Part shown: positions 12,766 to 27,172 of the stretch, piece by piece
Position numbering within the stretch: position 1 is the first letter of the stretch
How the letters are laid out: every line of letters begins with the position of its first letter
DNA from: Corydoras sp. C115
Lineage: Eukaryota > Chordata > Actinopteri > Siluriformes > Callichthyidae
DNA: 64,000 nucleotides
Assembly (NCBI GenBank): GCA_019802505.1
Contig: JAFMOC010000051.1
Location: forward strand, 1,072,501 to 1,136,500
Direction: 5' to 3'
Notes under the pieces: model-generated
What the model was told of the DNA's origin: nothing
What the model saw: the letters and a program-made list of their open reading frames with translations, nothing else
The model's database searches: none
Position numbers and translations under genes: made by a program

Positions 12766-15700
12766 GGGGGGGGGTTCCTCACTCGTTGGGATGGGAGCAG
12801 GGAGATAACACACACCTAAAAACTACTTATGACAGGAAAATAACCTCCTCAAACTGTTCTGGCAAAGCACTCGAGAACCGGTCCTCACCTTCTGGGTGAC
12901 GATGAGGAAGCGCAGGGCACTGAACTGCGGTGCGGTGGACGTAGCACCGGGCACTTTAGCAGGCAGTGAATGGGGCGAGTCCAGAACTGTGCTCGGGTTC
13001 ACCAGCTTCTCCACCAGCATCAGCCAGGCATCCAGAAACTCTCCCGTCCCATCGGGAAGCTCCGAATGCTCCAGGCCCTCACACACCGGAACCTTCCCTC
13101 CCATGGACAGAGCCCAGTTGAAGGTCCTGAAGAGCAGAGCAGGAGAACAGTGATTACAGCACACGTGACATCACATCACATTTCAACCAATGAAAAGATA
13201 AGGGGCGGAGCTAAGAGCAGCAATGAGACTGAACCAAACACCTGGAGAAAGGTGGGTCCCAAAAAACCTGTCCTTAATTTAGCAGAGGACATTTATAAAG
13301 GGCAAATAGTAATCCCGGTGGTTTAGTGGTTTAACATGTTCTCCTCTCAGCGCTAGGGATTCCCAGTTCGAATCCCCATCTGGGTGGAGTTTCCATGTCC
13401 TCCCCGTGTCTGTGTGGGTTTCCTCTGGGTTCTCCGGTTTCCTCCCACAGTCCAAAAACATGGATCAAGTCAAGTGAGTTATCCAAATTGCCCCATATAG
13501 AGTGTGTCTGTGTGAGTGAGTGTGTGCCCAGCAATAGATTGGTGCCCTGTCCTGGGTGTATCTGCCCAGCGCCCGAGACGTTCTCCCCTGGATGGGCATG
13601 GGGAACCCCCCCCCCGACCTAATATAGGATAAAGCGGAAGATAATGAATTATTTAATTAATTAATAATAGGGGCGGCACAGTGGCTTAGTGGTTTAGCAT
13701 GTTCTCCTCTCAGCACTAGGGATTCCCGGTTCGAATCCCCATCTGGGTGGAGTTTCCATGTTCTCCCCGTGTCCGCGTGGGATTCCTCCGGGTTCTCCGG
13801 TTTCCTCCCACAGTCCAAAAACATGGATCAAGACAATTGAGTGCTCCAAATTGCCCCATATGTGAGTGTGTATGTGTCTGTGTGAGTGAGTGAGTGTGTG
13901 CCCAGCGATGGATTGGCACCCTGTCCTGGGTGTATCTGCCCAGCGCCCGAAATGTTCTCCACTGGATGGGCATGGGGAACCCCACCGCGACCCTAATATA
14001 GGATAAAGCGGGAGATAATGAATGGATGGAAATATTAATCCTGCATTAGGTTCTTTATTTTAGTTTAGTTGCGTCTTCTCTACATTTTTAGGTTCTATTT
14101 TAGTGGTTGAGGTTTTTGGATTTGTGGTAACCCCCAAACCAAAGCCAATGCAGCGAGGGACTCCATCCTCGTGGGCACGCCGTGTGCAGGTGACCGCTCT
14201 CTCTCTCATTTAGGATGAATGAGATGCAGCTCACTGACCTTGCAGGAGGACAGTACAGCAGTGAAAGCGCCACCGAGTGGCATTACGACGCCGACGCAAC
14301 CAGGTGTCCTGCTACTTACTCAAACAGGGCGTCGTGGCCTCCAGAGCAGAAGAATTTCTGCAGCATCAGGTGGTAGGGGTACTTCCTCTCGTCGAAAAGC
14401 ATGGGTGAGGTGAAGCCCACCGAACAAATGAAGAAGGTCAACCTAAACAGAACAGGTCAGGTTTATATATAAACATCAGAGATAAGTGGCTGTACGGTAG
14501 CCAAAGTGAAACCTCATCACAGGACCGATATCAGAGGTGGTGGTGGGTGGGGTTTGTGGAACGGGGGGGGGGGCTATTAAAGAAGCATTCTGGTGACCGA
14601 TACCTGAAGCGAGGCGTTGGTGTGTAGGGTGGGGGCTGCCAGCTCAGGCCCTTGGTGAGGAGCTTGGTCAGCGACGAGGCCGTGGCACGGGCGGCTGGCG
14701 TGGGGGCGGTGCCCGTGTTGGTGGTGTGGTGGGACCGGCGCTGACGGACAGGTGAACCCACGCAGAGCTTCACCAGCAGCCCGAACAGCTCGGCCAGGGC
14801 CCTGCCCAAACGAGAGGACGCTGCAGGACGGCGAGAGACACGAGTTTAGAACAACGGACTTAAACTTTTAACACTAAATTTTATACACTTAACTAGGGGT
14901 GTCTTCAACTTAGGATTTTCATAGTCGAATCTGATTCGTCAGATTTTCCCTATAGTCGACTGATGAGTCGAATCGGTTGAAATTTCACCACAAGATGGCG
15001 CTATAAGCGTGGTTTTTAAAAAAGTTTTTTTTTATATATTTCTAACAAAAGAAAACCTATTTTTTTGTTTTTCTAGAAATTAGGATGATTTTATTTGACA
15101 AAAGGCTATATATATAACGAAAACAAAGACATTTCATGTAAAAACTAGGGCTGTATTCATCTAAGGATTTTCATAGTCGAATCTGATTCGGCAGATTTTC
15201 CCTAAAGTCGACTGAGTCGAATCGGTTAAAATTTCACCACAAGATGGCGCTAAGGACGTAGTTTTTTAAAATAAAATTTGTTTATATTTTACTTGTTTTT
15301 CTAACAAAAGAAAACTTTTTTTTTTCTTTTTTTTCTAGAAATTAGGATGATTATTTGACAAAAGGCTATATATATAACAAAAACTAGGACATTTCATGTA
15401 AAAACTAATGCTTAGCAGCAGCCATGGGCGCCCCCATGTGGTCAAAATGGTACATTCGACTATGAGGTTCATAGTCGACTACGGTTCTCCGAATCGAACC
15501 GTCGAATATTGCAGCTCACCCCTACACTTAACACAGTGCACAGTAGAAAAAGTCCCAACTGACCCGAGAGCAGTGGTTTGATCTGCTTGATGCGCGTGGC
15601 CATAGCGGGCGTGAGTTTGGATTTGGCTTTCGGGTCGGCGGCTGTGGGCTCGTCGGTCTCCATCGGCGCCAGAGCGTCTCCGTCCAGGCCCATGCCTTCC

Positions 15701-17207
15701 AGCAGACCCTGAGCAGAGGGATCTACAGCCACAGCCACAGCCTCGCTCTCAGCTAGAAACACCGGCAGACAGAAGTTAGTCGAGCGCAACGAGGTTCTGA
15801 CCACAGAGACGAGAACACCGAGAACATCATTTACTTCCATGCAAAAATCAAAAAGTGGAAGGACTTCAGGTTAGTAGAAAAGACGGAGATTAAGAGATTA
15901 GGATTTATAAGGGGAGGTATTATGCAGAATCACCATGGTGCTGTGTTTTTTTACCGGTTCTCCGGCCTCCGCTGGACGCGGCGCCGCCGGACGGCTTCTC
16001 CTCTTTAGGAACCAGCTTCTGCATGTCGGCCTGACCGAACTCACAACCTGGAGGGAGACTGCAACGACACGAGACGATGCGCTTAGCTGAAATCAGAGCT
16101 CGCTGCATTCGAACAAAGCACTTTGGAGAAGCGGCGCAGTGAACGGGATCCGGAGGCGGAAACGTGGAACCCAGGAGAAATTATTTAGTAGCTGGTGGCT
16201 ACTGCACCATAAACCGCGGCTCAAACCGTCACCATAACAACAAGCTCATCACCACAGTGGGATAACTTAAGATGAATTCTGCAGAATAAGATTAAGTAAT
16301 CTCAACTGAGTGGGAGGCACGGTGGCTTAGTGGTTAGCACGTTCTCCTCTCAGCGCTAGGGATTCTCGGTTCGAATCCCCATCTGGGTGGAGTTTCCATG
16401 TTCACCCCGTGTCCTCGTGGGTTTCCTCTGGGTTCTCTGGTTTCCTCCCACAGTCTTAACATGGAACAAGTCAATTGAGTTCTCCAAATTGCCCCATATA
16501 GAGTGTGTCTGTGTGTGTGAGTGTGTGCCCAGCGATGGATTGGCGCCCTGTCCTGGGTCTATCTGCCCAGCACCCGAGACGTTCTCCCATGGATGGGCAT
16601 GGGGAACCCCACCACGACCCTAATAGAGAATAAAGCGGGAGATAATGAATGAATGAATGAAAAGATTAAGTAATCTCAACTGAGTGGGCGGCACGGTGGC
16701 TTAGTGGTCGGCATGTTCTCCTCTCAGCACTAGGGAATCCCGGTTCGCATCCCCATCTGGGTGGAGTTTGTATGTTCTCCCAGTGTCTGCGTGGGTTTCC
16801 TCCCACAGTCTTAACATGGATCAAGTCAACTGAGTTCTCCAAATTGCCCCATATAGAGTGTGTGTGTGTGAGTGAGTGTGTGCCCAGCGATAGATTGGCA
16901 CCCTGTCCTGGGTTTATCTGCCCAGCGCCCGAAACGTTCTCCCCTGGATGGGCATGGGGAACCCCACCACCGCGACCCTAATAGAGGATAAAGTGGGAAG
17001 ATAATGGATGAATCTGAACTGAGTGGGATTTCTAAGGTCAGTACGCAGGGACGAGGTTGTCTGATGCTGACCTGTTGGGCGTGCAGAGGGACAGCAGCAC
17101 GGTGCTCTCCCAAACCAGAGAGCAGTAGAGCTGACTCAGCTTGTTGAGGACGCTTAGTCCGAGTTGAGAGCCCCACTGGTTCACTGAGATGGCTCGAATC
17201 TCACTCT

Positions 17208-17262
<55 letters not shown>

Positions 17263-20200
17263 AAGAGAGAGAGAGAAAGAGAGAGAAAGAAAGAGAGAGA
17301 GAGAGAGAGAGAAAGAAAGAGAGAGAGAGAAAGAGAGAGAGCAAGAGAGAGAGAGAGCAAGAGAGAGAGAGAGGGAAAGAGACAGAGAGAGAAAGAGCGA
17401 GAGAAAGAGAGAGGGAGAGAAAAAGAGAGAGAGGGAGATAAAGAGAGAGAGGGAGAGAAAGAGAAAGAGAGAGAGAGAGAGAGTCATGAGCAGAGCTCCT
17501 CTTTAAACAGAATCTCGTGTGAAACTGACTGCTTTAAAAATGGACTCAAAATGGCGAACCTGTCCGACCCTGCAGGTGTGGACGAACATGAGGATGTACG
17601 CGTGTGCGGCGGTGAGCGCGTGCAGGAGCGGCGTGGCGCGTGCGGACAGCGTGGCGTCCGTGACGTGTCCCGCGTTGGCCAGCTCTCGCAGCAGAACCGA
17701 GCCACCCGGCTCCTCGATGGGCCGATGCAGGGGCTCCAGCGCGGACAGGATGCTGTCCAGCTGACACAGTCCCTCCTGTAGAACCTTGGGCTCGTGGGAT
17801 AGAGTCTGAGAGAGAGGGGTCATGAAGTTAAGTTAACAGAAGACATTTGGATCCCTGGACAAAACACCAGACACTGACAGCAGTGACGCTGAACTGATAT
17901 CATTATTATTATTATTATATAAATCATACCAGGATGGACTTGCACACTCCAGCGACAGCCTGACAGGCAGCGGATGTGGGGAAGTCTATAGGCAGGTTAG
18001 GCAGCCCCAGGATGGACACCAGGGGTAGGAGGCCTTTCTGGTTCACAAACTCCTGACAGTGATCGTCGGTCGTGTTGTTGCTTAAAATCGACTCAACAAA
18101 CTTCATCTACAAACAAAACAAAACCACGGCGTTTGACTCGTCTCTCTCCTCGTGTTTCAATTAGAGAGATGTTACACTCTGAGTGTTCCTTTTATTATCG
18201 GGGATTTTTATATTTTATTAAACTTTTATGGCAGGTTTAGTGGTTTAGCACGTTCGCCTCTCAGCACTAGGGATTCCCGGTTCGAATCCCAATCTGGGTG
18301 GAGTTTCCATGTTGTCCCCGTGTCTGCGTGGGTTTCCTCCGGGTTCTCCAGTTTCCTCCCACATTCCAAAAACATGGATCAAGTCAACTGAATTCTCCTA
18401 TTCATGTAGAGTGTGTCTGTGTGTGTGAGTGTGTGCCCAGCGATGGATTGGCACCCTGTCCTGGGTCTATCAGCCCAGCGCCCGAGACGTTCTCCCCTGG
18501 ATGGGCATGGGGAACCCCCCCACGACCCTAACAGAGGATAAAGTGGAAGATAATGAATGAATGAACTTTTATGGCAGGGCGGCACACGGCGGCTTAGTGG
18601 TTTAGCAAGTTCTCCTCTCAGCTCTAGGGATTTCCGGTTCGAATCCCCATCTGGGTGGAGTTTCCATGTTCTCCCCGTGTCCACGTGGGTTTCCTCCGGG
18701 TTCTCCGGTTTCCTCCCACAGTCCAAAAAAATGGATCAAGTCAATTGAATTCTCCAAAATTGCCCCATATAGAGTGTGTCTGTGTGAGTGAGTGTGTGCC
18801 CAGTGATAGATTGGCGCCCTGTCCTGGGTGTATCTGCCCAGCGCCCGAAACGTTCTCCCCTGGATGGGCATGGGGAACCCCCCCCCACGACCCTAATAGA
18901 GGATAAAGCGGAAGGTAATGAATGGATGGAACTTTTATGGCAATCATTCTTTTTTTTCTTCAATTTCTCCCCCTAAGGGTGACCCACAGCAGAAGAATTA
19001 AAAACACAACTGTACAACGTGTGATATTTTGAATTCTCCGTCATCGTATAATTATGTTGTTGAATAATTATGATGTCACAAACGACATCTCGCAACACTG
19101 ACGATATTATTTTGTTTGTTAAAAAACCACTAATCAGCAGATTAATCAACAATCAGTCTTCAGTTGCAGCTCTATAGCAACAGTGTGTGTGCAGCGCAGC
19201 GTGTCAGCACTCACCACATTGAGAATGTAATCCATCAGTGGAATGGGGATTCGCTCTTCTGTGCCAACAACCCTGCAACAAAAACGGCAATTTTTCATTC
19301 ATCACAACTTTTAAACACTCCCAATCCACCCAGTCTGCATTCGTTAGCTTCTTCAAAGACTAACTGCCTGTTGCTCTCCGGTTCCCCCTGCTGCTGCGTG
19401 AACGTGTGCAGAGCCTCTTCCTCCTCCTCATCCTCACTCGAGGCTTCCTCGGCCGCGTGGTTGGAGCGAGCGGGAGGGACCGTCACGGCGCCGTCGGCTT
19501 TCTGAATGGACGGCTTCTGGCAGATGTACTCGGGGGCGCGGCCCAGGTTACAGATCTCCTCCAGCAACTGAGGGGGGGGGGGGGGGGCAACGCATCATAG
19601 ATCAAATATAAAGCACCGAGGAAATCAATTAACTTACGAAGTACCCTCGGCTGCATTACCTTGATGATGGCCGTGGTGGCGTCGGTTTTCAGAGTAGGCT
19701 GATGTCTCATGAGCTCGTCCACTGCACTGCCCAGATTAGAGGCAGTATCACCTACAGCAGACAGTTATTTAATGAACGACATTAGAACAAGCAGGTTAGA
19801 ACCATGCAGCATGAATAGAGCAGAGCTTTCAGACCGACAGCCAATCAGATCGCATCAGACATTTTGTCCAATCAGAGTGAGACCACATGGTACAGTGCTG
19901 TTATACTAAAAGCACATTCATTCATTCATTATCTCCCGCTTTATCCTCTATTAGGGTCGCGGTGGGGTTCCCCATGCCCATCCAGGGGAGAACGTCTCGG
20001 GCGCTGGGCAGATAGACCCAGGACAGGGCGCCAATCCATCGCTGGGCACACACTCACTCACACAGACACACTCTATATGGGGCAATTTGGAGAATTCAAT
20101 TGACTTGATCCATGTCTTTTGGACTGTGGGAGGAAACCGGAGAACCCGGAGGAAACCCACGCGGACACGGGGAGAACACGGGAACTCCACCCAGATGGGG

Positions 20201-23200
20201 ATTCGAACCGGGAACCCCTAGCGCTGAGAGGAGAACATGCTAAACCACTAAGCCACCGTGCCGCCTTGACTCTCATATCGTTCAACAATAACTACAACAG
20301 ATGATTTGTTCTGTTATTTAATTTATTAGATTTGACCCGAGGGCGGTGGTTTAGCAGGTTCTCCTCTAGGGCTAGGGATTCCCGGTTCGAATCCCCATCT
20401 GGGTGGAGTTTCCATGTTCTCCCCGTGTCCGCGTGGGTTTCCTCCGGGTTCTCCGGTTTCCTCCCACAGTCCAAAAACATGGATCGAGTCAATTGAATTC
20501 TCCAAATTGCCCCATATAGAGTGTGTCTGTGTGAGTGAGTGAGTGTGTGCCCAGCGATGGATTGGCGCCCTGTCCTGGGTGTATCTGCCCAGCACCCGAA
20601 ATGTTCTCCCCTGGATGGGCATGGGGAACCCCCCCCCCGCAACCCTAATAGAGGATAAAGCGGAAGATAATGGATGTAATTTGACCCGAAAGAAACGATC
20701 CTCCACATTCGATCGCAGACTCCATCCACCGCGACGCTACGCTTTCGGTCCAAATGCCACCGATTCTAACATTAACTCCTGAAGCGGACTAAAATCTTCA
20801 CGAGCCACTACACTCTGCTCCAACACTCACCCAGTGGGTCGGAGCTGCGGCGGCGGCGCATGGCGGGCAGGTAATCGGGCGACAGCAACACTTTGAACAA
20901 GCGCTCGAAGGGCTGACACTGGACGAACGAGTGCAGGCCGCGAGCGTTTAGGCACAGGGCACTGAAGACGTTGGGCAAGGAACCCAGCACCTCTCGGGTG
21001 GCAGGGACCTGCAGAGACAGAAACTGTGAGAGAAAGAATCGGAGAGAAAAAGCAGAGCAGGGGAGGAACGTGAGAGAGGACCGAAGGAAGATGCCAAGAA
21101 CAAGTCCGTCCAATACAGGTGAGGTATGAGCTGCTGGACAGTTTCAGAAATACAGTCATTTAACAAAAATCAATCAATTTAACAATGGGGGGGGGGGGGG
21201 CTGCTTTGAGGGACACTGATGGTACGGGCTCTGAGTGCAAACTGAAGAATTTATAAGCTATGAGACAATAAACAGAAATAAAGATGGTATAGAGAAAAAA
21301 AAAAAAAAAGCCATGTTGAGACATGAGAGGGAAATATAAATCAGACTCACATCTTTGATGAGCAAAGCATGAAGCATGACATCAGTGAGGCCATTGTCCT
21401 GCAGGGAGGACAGGAGGGACGGCTCCTGGAACACGAACACCGTCACCACCTCCGTCGCTGAGGAAAGAGAGAAAAGTGAGCCGCGAGGCTGAAGAACTGA
21501 TATCACCTTGTTTGTCCTGACGTTTCCATTAGTGGGCGCCAAGATGATCATCTCACCCTTCAACCATCTATCCATCTAGATGGTCTGGTAGCTCCATCCA
21601 CAACATCCTGCTGCTGATATGAACCCCACCCCTCTGTACATGTCCACTCCACGTCCAAAACATTTACATTTGGTCATTTATTGGACACTTTTATCCAAAG
21701 CGACTTACAAGGTGAACACAGGGTTCATCACAACATCCCTGCAGCAATGAGGGTTAAGGGTCTTGCTCAAGGACCCACATTGGTAACTTCAGTGGACCTG
21801 GGATTTGAACCCCCAACATTCAGATTGATAACCCAACACCCTGACCACTGAGTTACCACTCCCTCCTGTGAAAATGGCAATATTGTATTTACAAGAATAA
21901 AATAAAAATATCTAAACAAGAATTTAATTATCCATCCATCCATTATCTCCCGCTTTATCCTCTATTAGGGTCGCGGTGGGGTTCCCCATGCCCATCCAGG
22001 GGAGAACGTTTCGGGCGCTGGGCAGATACATCCAGGACAGGGCGCCAACCTATCGCTGGGCACACACTCACTCACACACTCTACATGGGGCAATTTGGAG
22101 AAGTCAATTGACTTGATCCATGTTTTTGGATTGTGGGAGGAAACTGGAGAACCCGGAGGAAGCCCACGCGGACACGGGGAGAACATGGAAACTCCACCCA
22201 GATGGGGATTCTAACCGGGAATCCCTAGCGCTGAGAGGCGAACGTCCTAACCACTAAGCCACCGCGTCACCTCTTTTTATAAAAATAAATAAATAAATAA
22301 ATAAAAAATAAAAAAAAAAAAAATTCTAGTAGATCTAATAGAAAGTGATGCACAAGTTCTGCTGAGTGCAAAAATAGCAAAAGGGCACTGAATGTCGCGC
22401 CATATTCTGTAATCCTCATTACACTCAGGAAGCACTTGGGGTTGAAGCAAATCTCAAATGCAAAAAAGAAGGAATTTTATAAGAAACCTGGTCACTACGT
22501 TCAGAAGGTGGCAGCAGGCGGCTCATACGAAGTCGTACGAATAACAGAACGAGGCCTGTCTGAAACACGGTGCAGTTGTGCATCTGCTCTGCACACAGCT
22601 CATTAAAACTTCATTACAGCGAGACGGTGGAGGTTTGATGAAACCCGTGCAGCTCAGAGTGACGCTTCATTCATCAGTACGAAGCTTTAAGAGCCGAAGC
22701 CGTTTGTCGAGGTTATTAAATAAAACTTCTCTCTTCTCTCAGATCTACTCGGCATCGCTGAAGCCACGGCGTTACCACGGGAGCCAACGAGCACGGGGCG
22801 AACAAACTCCTCCGACGCCTAACGATGGGTAATTTGTCCGATGGTTGTAAAACTAATCGGTGAGCGAAGCTGCCGTGAGCCGCGTTCATTCACGAGCCGC
22901 CGCGTGCAGGTTTGATCGGCGCGGCCGCTGAGCGCCGATTCAAATATGATGAGAGCAACACAAGGACCCTTAATGTGTGTACTCACCCAGGAGGAAGAGC
23001 GAAGGTCCATAATACTCTGCGTTACTAATGATGTGCTTCAGCGAGGTAGGTAGAGACCCATCCATCACTGCGAGGACAGTAAACATCAGTTACTCCTCAT
23101 GAGGAACACACACACACACACACACACACACACAGCGAGTGATGCATTAACGTGCGGGGACCGTACCGTGGCGAATGCCGTCCGAGAAGGCGGGGTCCTG

Positions 23201-25745
23201 AATGGCTTTCTTTAAAAAGTTCAACATGGATTTCAGCAGAGCGGCTCTCTGAGGGATGCACTGGACGCCTGAAACCACAAAAAGGTAAATTTAACGTCTG
23301 GCCCGACACGCACACGACGTGTACACGCCGCTGGTCATCCCTCACCTGCTCTGGGTGCGCTGACCGCACCGCTCTGTGTACGAGGATCTGAGTCGGGTCT
23401 GGAGGCTGTGGAGGTGGAGGGTCCAGGACTGCTCTCCATGGCAACCTCAGACACTGCAGAAGCAGAATTTGTTCATTATTAAAATGCTGAAGGAGAACCG
23501 TGACTGCACCCAACTCAAACGTTCAGGTTCAGGCTGATGACCATGTGATTGGGAAAAGGATATGTTAATTACCGCTGCATAGTTTAATCGATATTTTTCA
23601 CTAAATCGATGAGGTTTAGTGGCATTTTTCTTGCCGTCCGTCAAACAAGCAGCACAGAGATTAAAAATACTGCATCAGGAACAAAAGACAATAAACGCTG
23701 ATCTGTTGATTAAACACCACTGTTATATGATGCTCATCACATTTACATTTGGAGGCAGGTCAGGTGAGGAAGCCATGCTGTAAGCAGATACAGAATAAAG
23801 TCTGGTTCATTCATTCATTCATTCATTATCTCCCGCTTTATCCTCTATTAGGGTCGCGGTGGGGTTCCCCATGCCCATCCAGGGGAGAACGTTTTGGGCG
23901 CAGGGCAGATACACCCAGGACAGGGCGCCAATCTATCGCTGGGCACACACTCACTCACACACACACTCTATATGGGGCAATTTTGAGAATTCAATTGACT
24001 TGATCCATGTTTTTGGACTGTGGGAGGAAACTGGAGAACCCGGAGGAAACCCACGCGGACACGGGGAGAACATGGAAACTCCACCCAGATGGGGATTCGA
24101 ACCGAGAATCCCTAGCGCTGAGAGGCGAACGTGCTAACCACTAAGCCACTGTGCTGCCTGGATTACAGATCCATCTATTATCTTCCGCTTCATCCTCTAT
24201 TAGGGTCGCGGTGGGGTTCCCCATGCCCATCCAGGGGAGAACGTCTCGGGCGCTGGGCAGATAGACCCAGGACAGGGCGCCAAACCATCGCTGGGTACAC
24301 ACTCAACCACACAGACACATTCTATATGGGGCAATTTGGAGAATTCAATTGACTTGATCCATGATTTTGGACTGTGGGAGGAAACCGGAGAACCCGGAGG
24401 AAACCCACGCGGACACGGGGAGAACATGGAAACTCCACCCAGATGGGGATTCGAACCGGGAATCCCTAGCGCTGAGAGGAGAACGTGCCGCCCAAGCCTG
24501 GTACAGTCCTCCTAAAATAATCATGGACCATCCCGGTTAAAAAACCCTTTAAACCCTAATACATCTCTGAGTCAGTGGAACCTTTAAGCATGTTATACAC
24601 GTTAAACAGGACGTGGACACTGCCCCCCCCACCCCGCCCCATTAAAATGAGTATTATTTTAAACAGCTCTTGCTGACAGTGAGTCTGAACTTTTTGAGAT
24701 AATACTTTTAAATAGAACCATTTAAGACCGACCCAGGGATTTTAATAGCCAAAGAACCACACCCCGTCCTCTGTACGAGGTCATCGGGAGAAGGGGTTTC
24801 CAGAGATTGGATTTCTAATGAATGCACACATTTAAGATAAAATAATAAACGATCAGCTTCAAAATCAAACCAATGCAGAGGTGCCGTGTGCACGGTGTTG
24901 ACTGTGGATCATGGAGGCAGTACAAGCACGTTGCATTTATTTACAACTTATTTCATTCTGAACAGTCGGTCCAGTTTCACGTGTGGTCCTTTAATGAGAT
25001 TAATTGTCCAGGCCTAACTTAAGTCATATGTCAGCATAAGCATGACCCATCAATAACTCCACAAAGCAAAAAAGGATTCATCTAGATGTCCTACTAAAAT
25101 CCTGAACACTCACTGTCCATGTCTGTGTCCATGTCCTCAGTTTCAGCAGCTGTGCTCGGCCTCTGGATCTTTGGCTTGATGACAAAAGGACACTCTTTCC
25201 TGGACAGGTCCACCTCGTGCTGGTAAAACAAAATGAGAGTGGAATGAGACGCGTTTCGGAGCTGAGCGAGTGCGCTGATCAAACACAGAAACCCGACTCT
25301 ACGGGGCAGATGGTGTCCGTCCTACCTCCAGTCTGCAGATGAAGATGGAAAGGCCGCTATGGGACTGAAAGGCAGCCATGTCCAGGTTGGTGATGAGGTC
25401 CACCACACGCACTGCCCGGGTCACGAAGGTGATCTGGTCCTGCTCATCACCCAAGAACTTGATCACCTGAGGAGAAGAGAAACGTTCAAAGGCAACTGAT
25501 GGGAACCTTCCAGATCCCAGAAACAGATAGACATCCACAAATCACTAAAAACACGTTCACAAGAAGATTCAAACAAACCTTCAACAAGGCCTCCATCATA
25601 CCACAAGAGACCAAAGCCTCTCCACCAGCATCATAACTGGCCAAGTGATAGAGGAAGGAGAAGAGCGCTGTGGCAAACTGGTGTGGGTACGGCTCCATGA
25701 GTGGATCTGAATACAGACCATAGAGTCACAGACATATCAACACGA

Positions 25746-25828
<83 letters not shown>

Positions 25829-27114
25829 GCGAGAGAGAGAGAGCGAGAGAGAGAGAGCGAGAGAGAGAGAGCGAGAGAGAGAGAGCGAGAGATCGAGAGA
25901 GAGAGAGATCGAGTGAGAGAGATCGAGTGAGAGAGATCGAGTGAGAGAGATCGAGTGAGAGAGATCGAGTGAGAGAGATCGAGTGAGAGAGATCGAGTGA
26001 GAGAGATCGAGTGAGAGAGATCGAGTGAGAGAGATCGAGTGAGAGAGATCGAGTGAGAGAGAGATCGAGTGAGAGAGAGAGATCGAGTGAGAGAGATATA
26101 GTGAGAGAGAGATCGAGTGAGAGAGAGAGATCGAGTGAGAGAGATATAGTGAGAGAGAGAGAGAGATCGAGTGAGAGAGAGAGATCGAGTGAGAGAGAGA
26201 GATCGAGTGAGAGAGATATAGTGAGAGAGAGAGAGAGAGAGATCGAGTGAGAGAGAGAGAGATCGAGTGAGAGAGAGAGAGAGAGATCGAGTGAGAGAGA
26301 GAGAGAGAGATCGAGTGAGAGAGAGAGATCTAGTAAGAGAGATCGAGTGAGAGAGAGAGATCGAGTGAGAGAGAGAGATCGAGTGAGAGAGAGAGATCGA
26401 GTGAGAGAGAGAGATCGAGTGAGAGAGAGAGATCGAGTGAGAGAGAGAGATCGAGTGAGAGAGAGAGATCGAGTGAGAGAGATATAGTGAGAGAGATCGA
26501 GTGAGAGATCGAGAGAGATCGAGTGAGAGAGAAATCGAGTGAGAGAGAAATCGAGTGAGAGAGAAATCGAGTGAGAGAGAAATCGAGTGAGAGAGAAATC
26601 GAGTGAGAGAGAAATCGAGAGATCGAGTGAGAGAGAATTCGAGAGATCGTGATCGAGAGATCGTGATGGAGAGAGAGAGAGATCAAGAGAGAGATCGAGA
26701 TGGAGAGAGAGAGAGATCCTTTCTTACCAATCATGGCTTGTATGCAGTTCCGCACCAGCACAGGCAGGAATCCGTGGTAGGAAGCTGTGCCTGTGCAATC
26801 GATGATGTTTGACAGTTTTGGCGTTCGCTCTAAGTGCACTATGGATGTCAACGTGCGCAACGAAGCCGCCTTTATGTCCTGAAATAAAGAGCACATAAGC
26901 ATCCGTCAAAACGCATGACATTTCAGAGTCTCCCCAAAGAGACCAGATTAAAACTGTGATTTGCTTGAACAGAAAAGACTAAATTACAGACAACTTCACT
27001 TCTGACTTCAAGAAAACTCTGAAGAAGCTGAACTTCTAATTCTGAGATGAGACTTAACTGAGAACCACGAGAGACAAACTAGCAACTAGTGCTTGTGAAA
27101 AAAAGCATTATAAT

Positions 27115-27172
<58 letters not shown>

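Noticed and set aside
26330..26902. 190-codon minus-strand open frame
   Set aside because: Only its N-terminal part is real (huwe1 exon c10); the rest is CT-rich intronic repeat.
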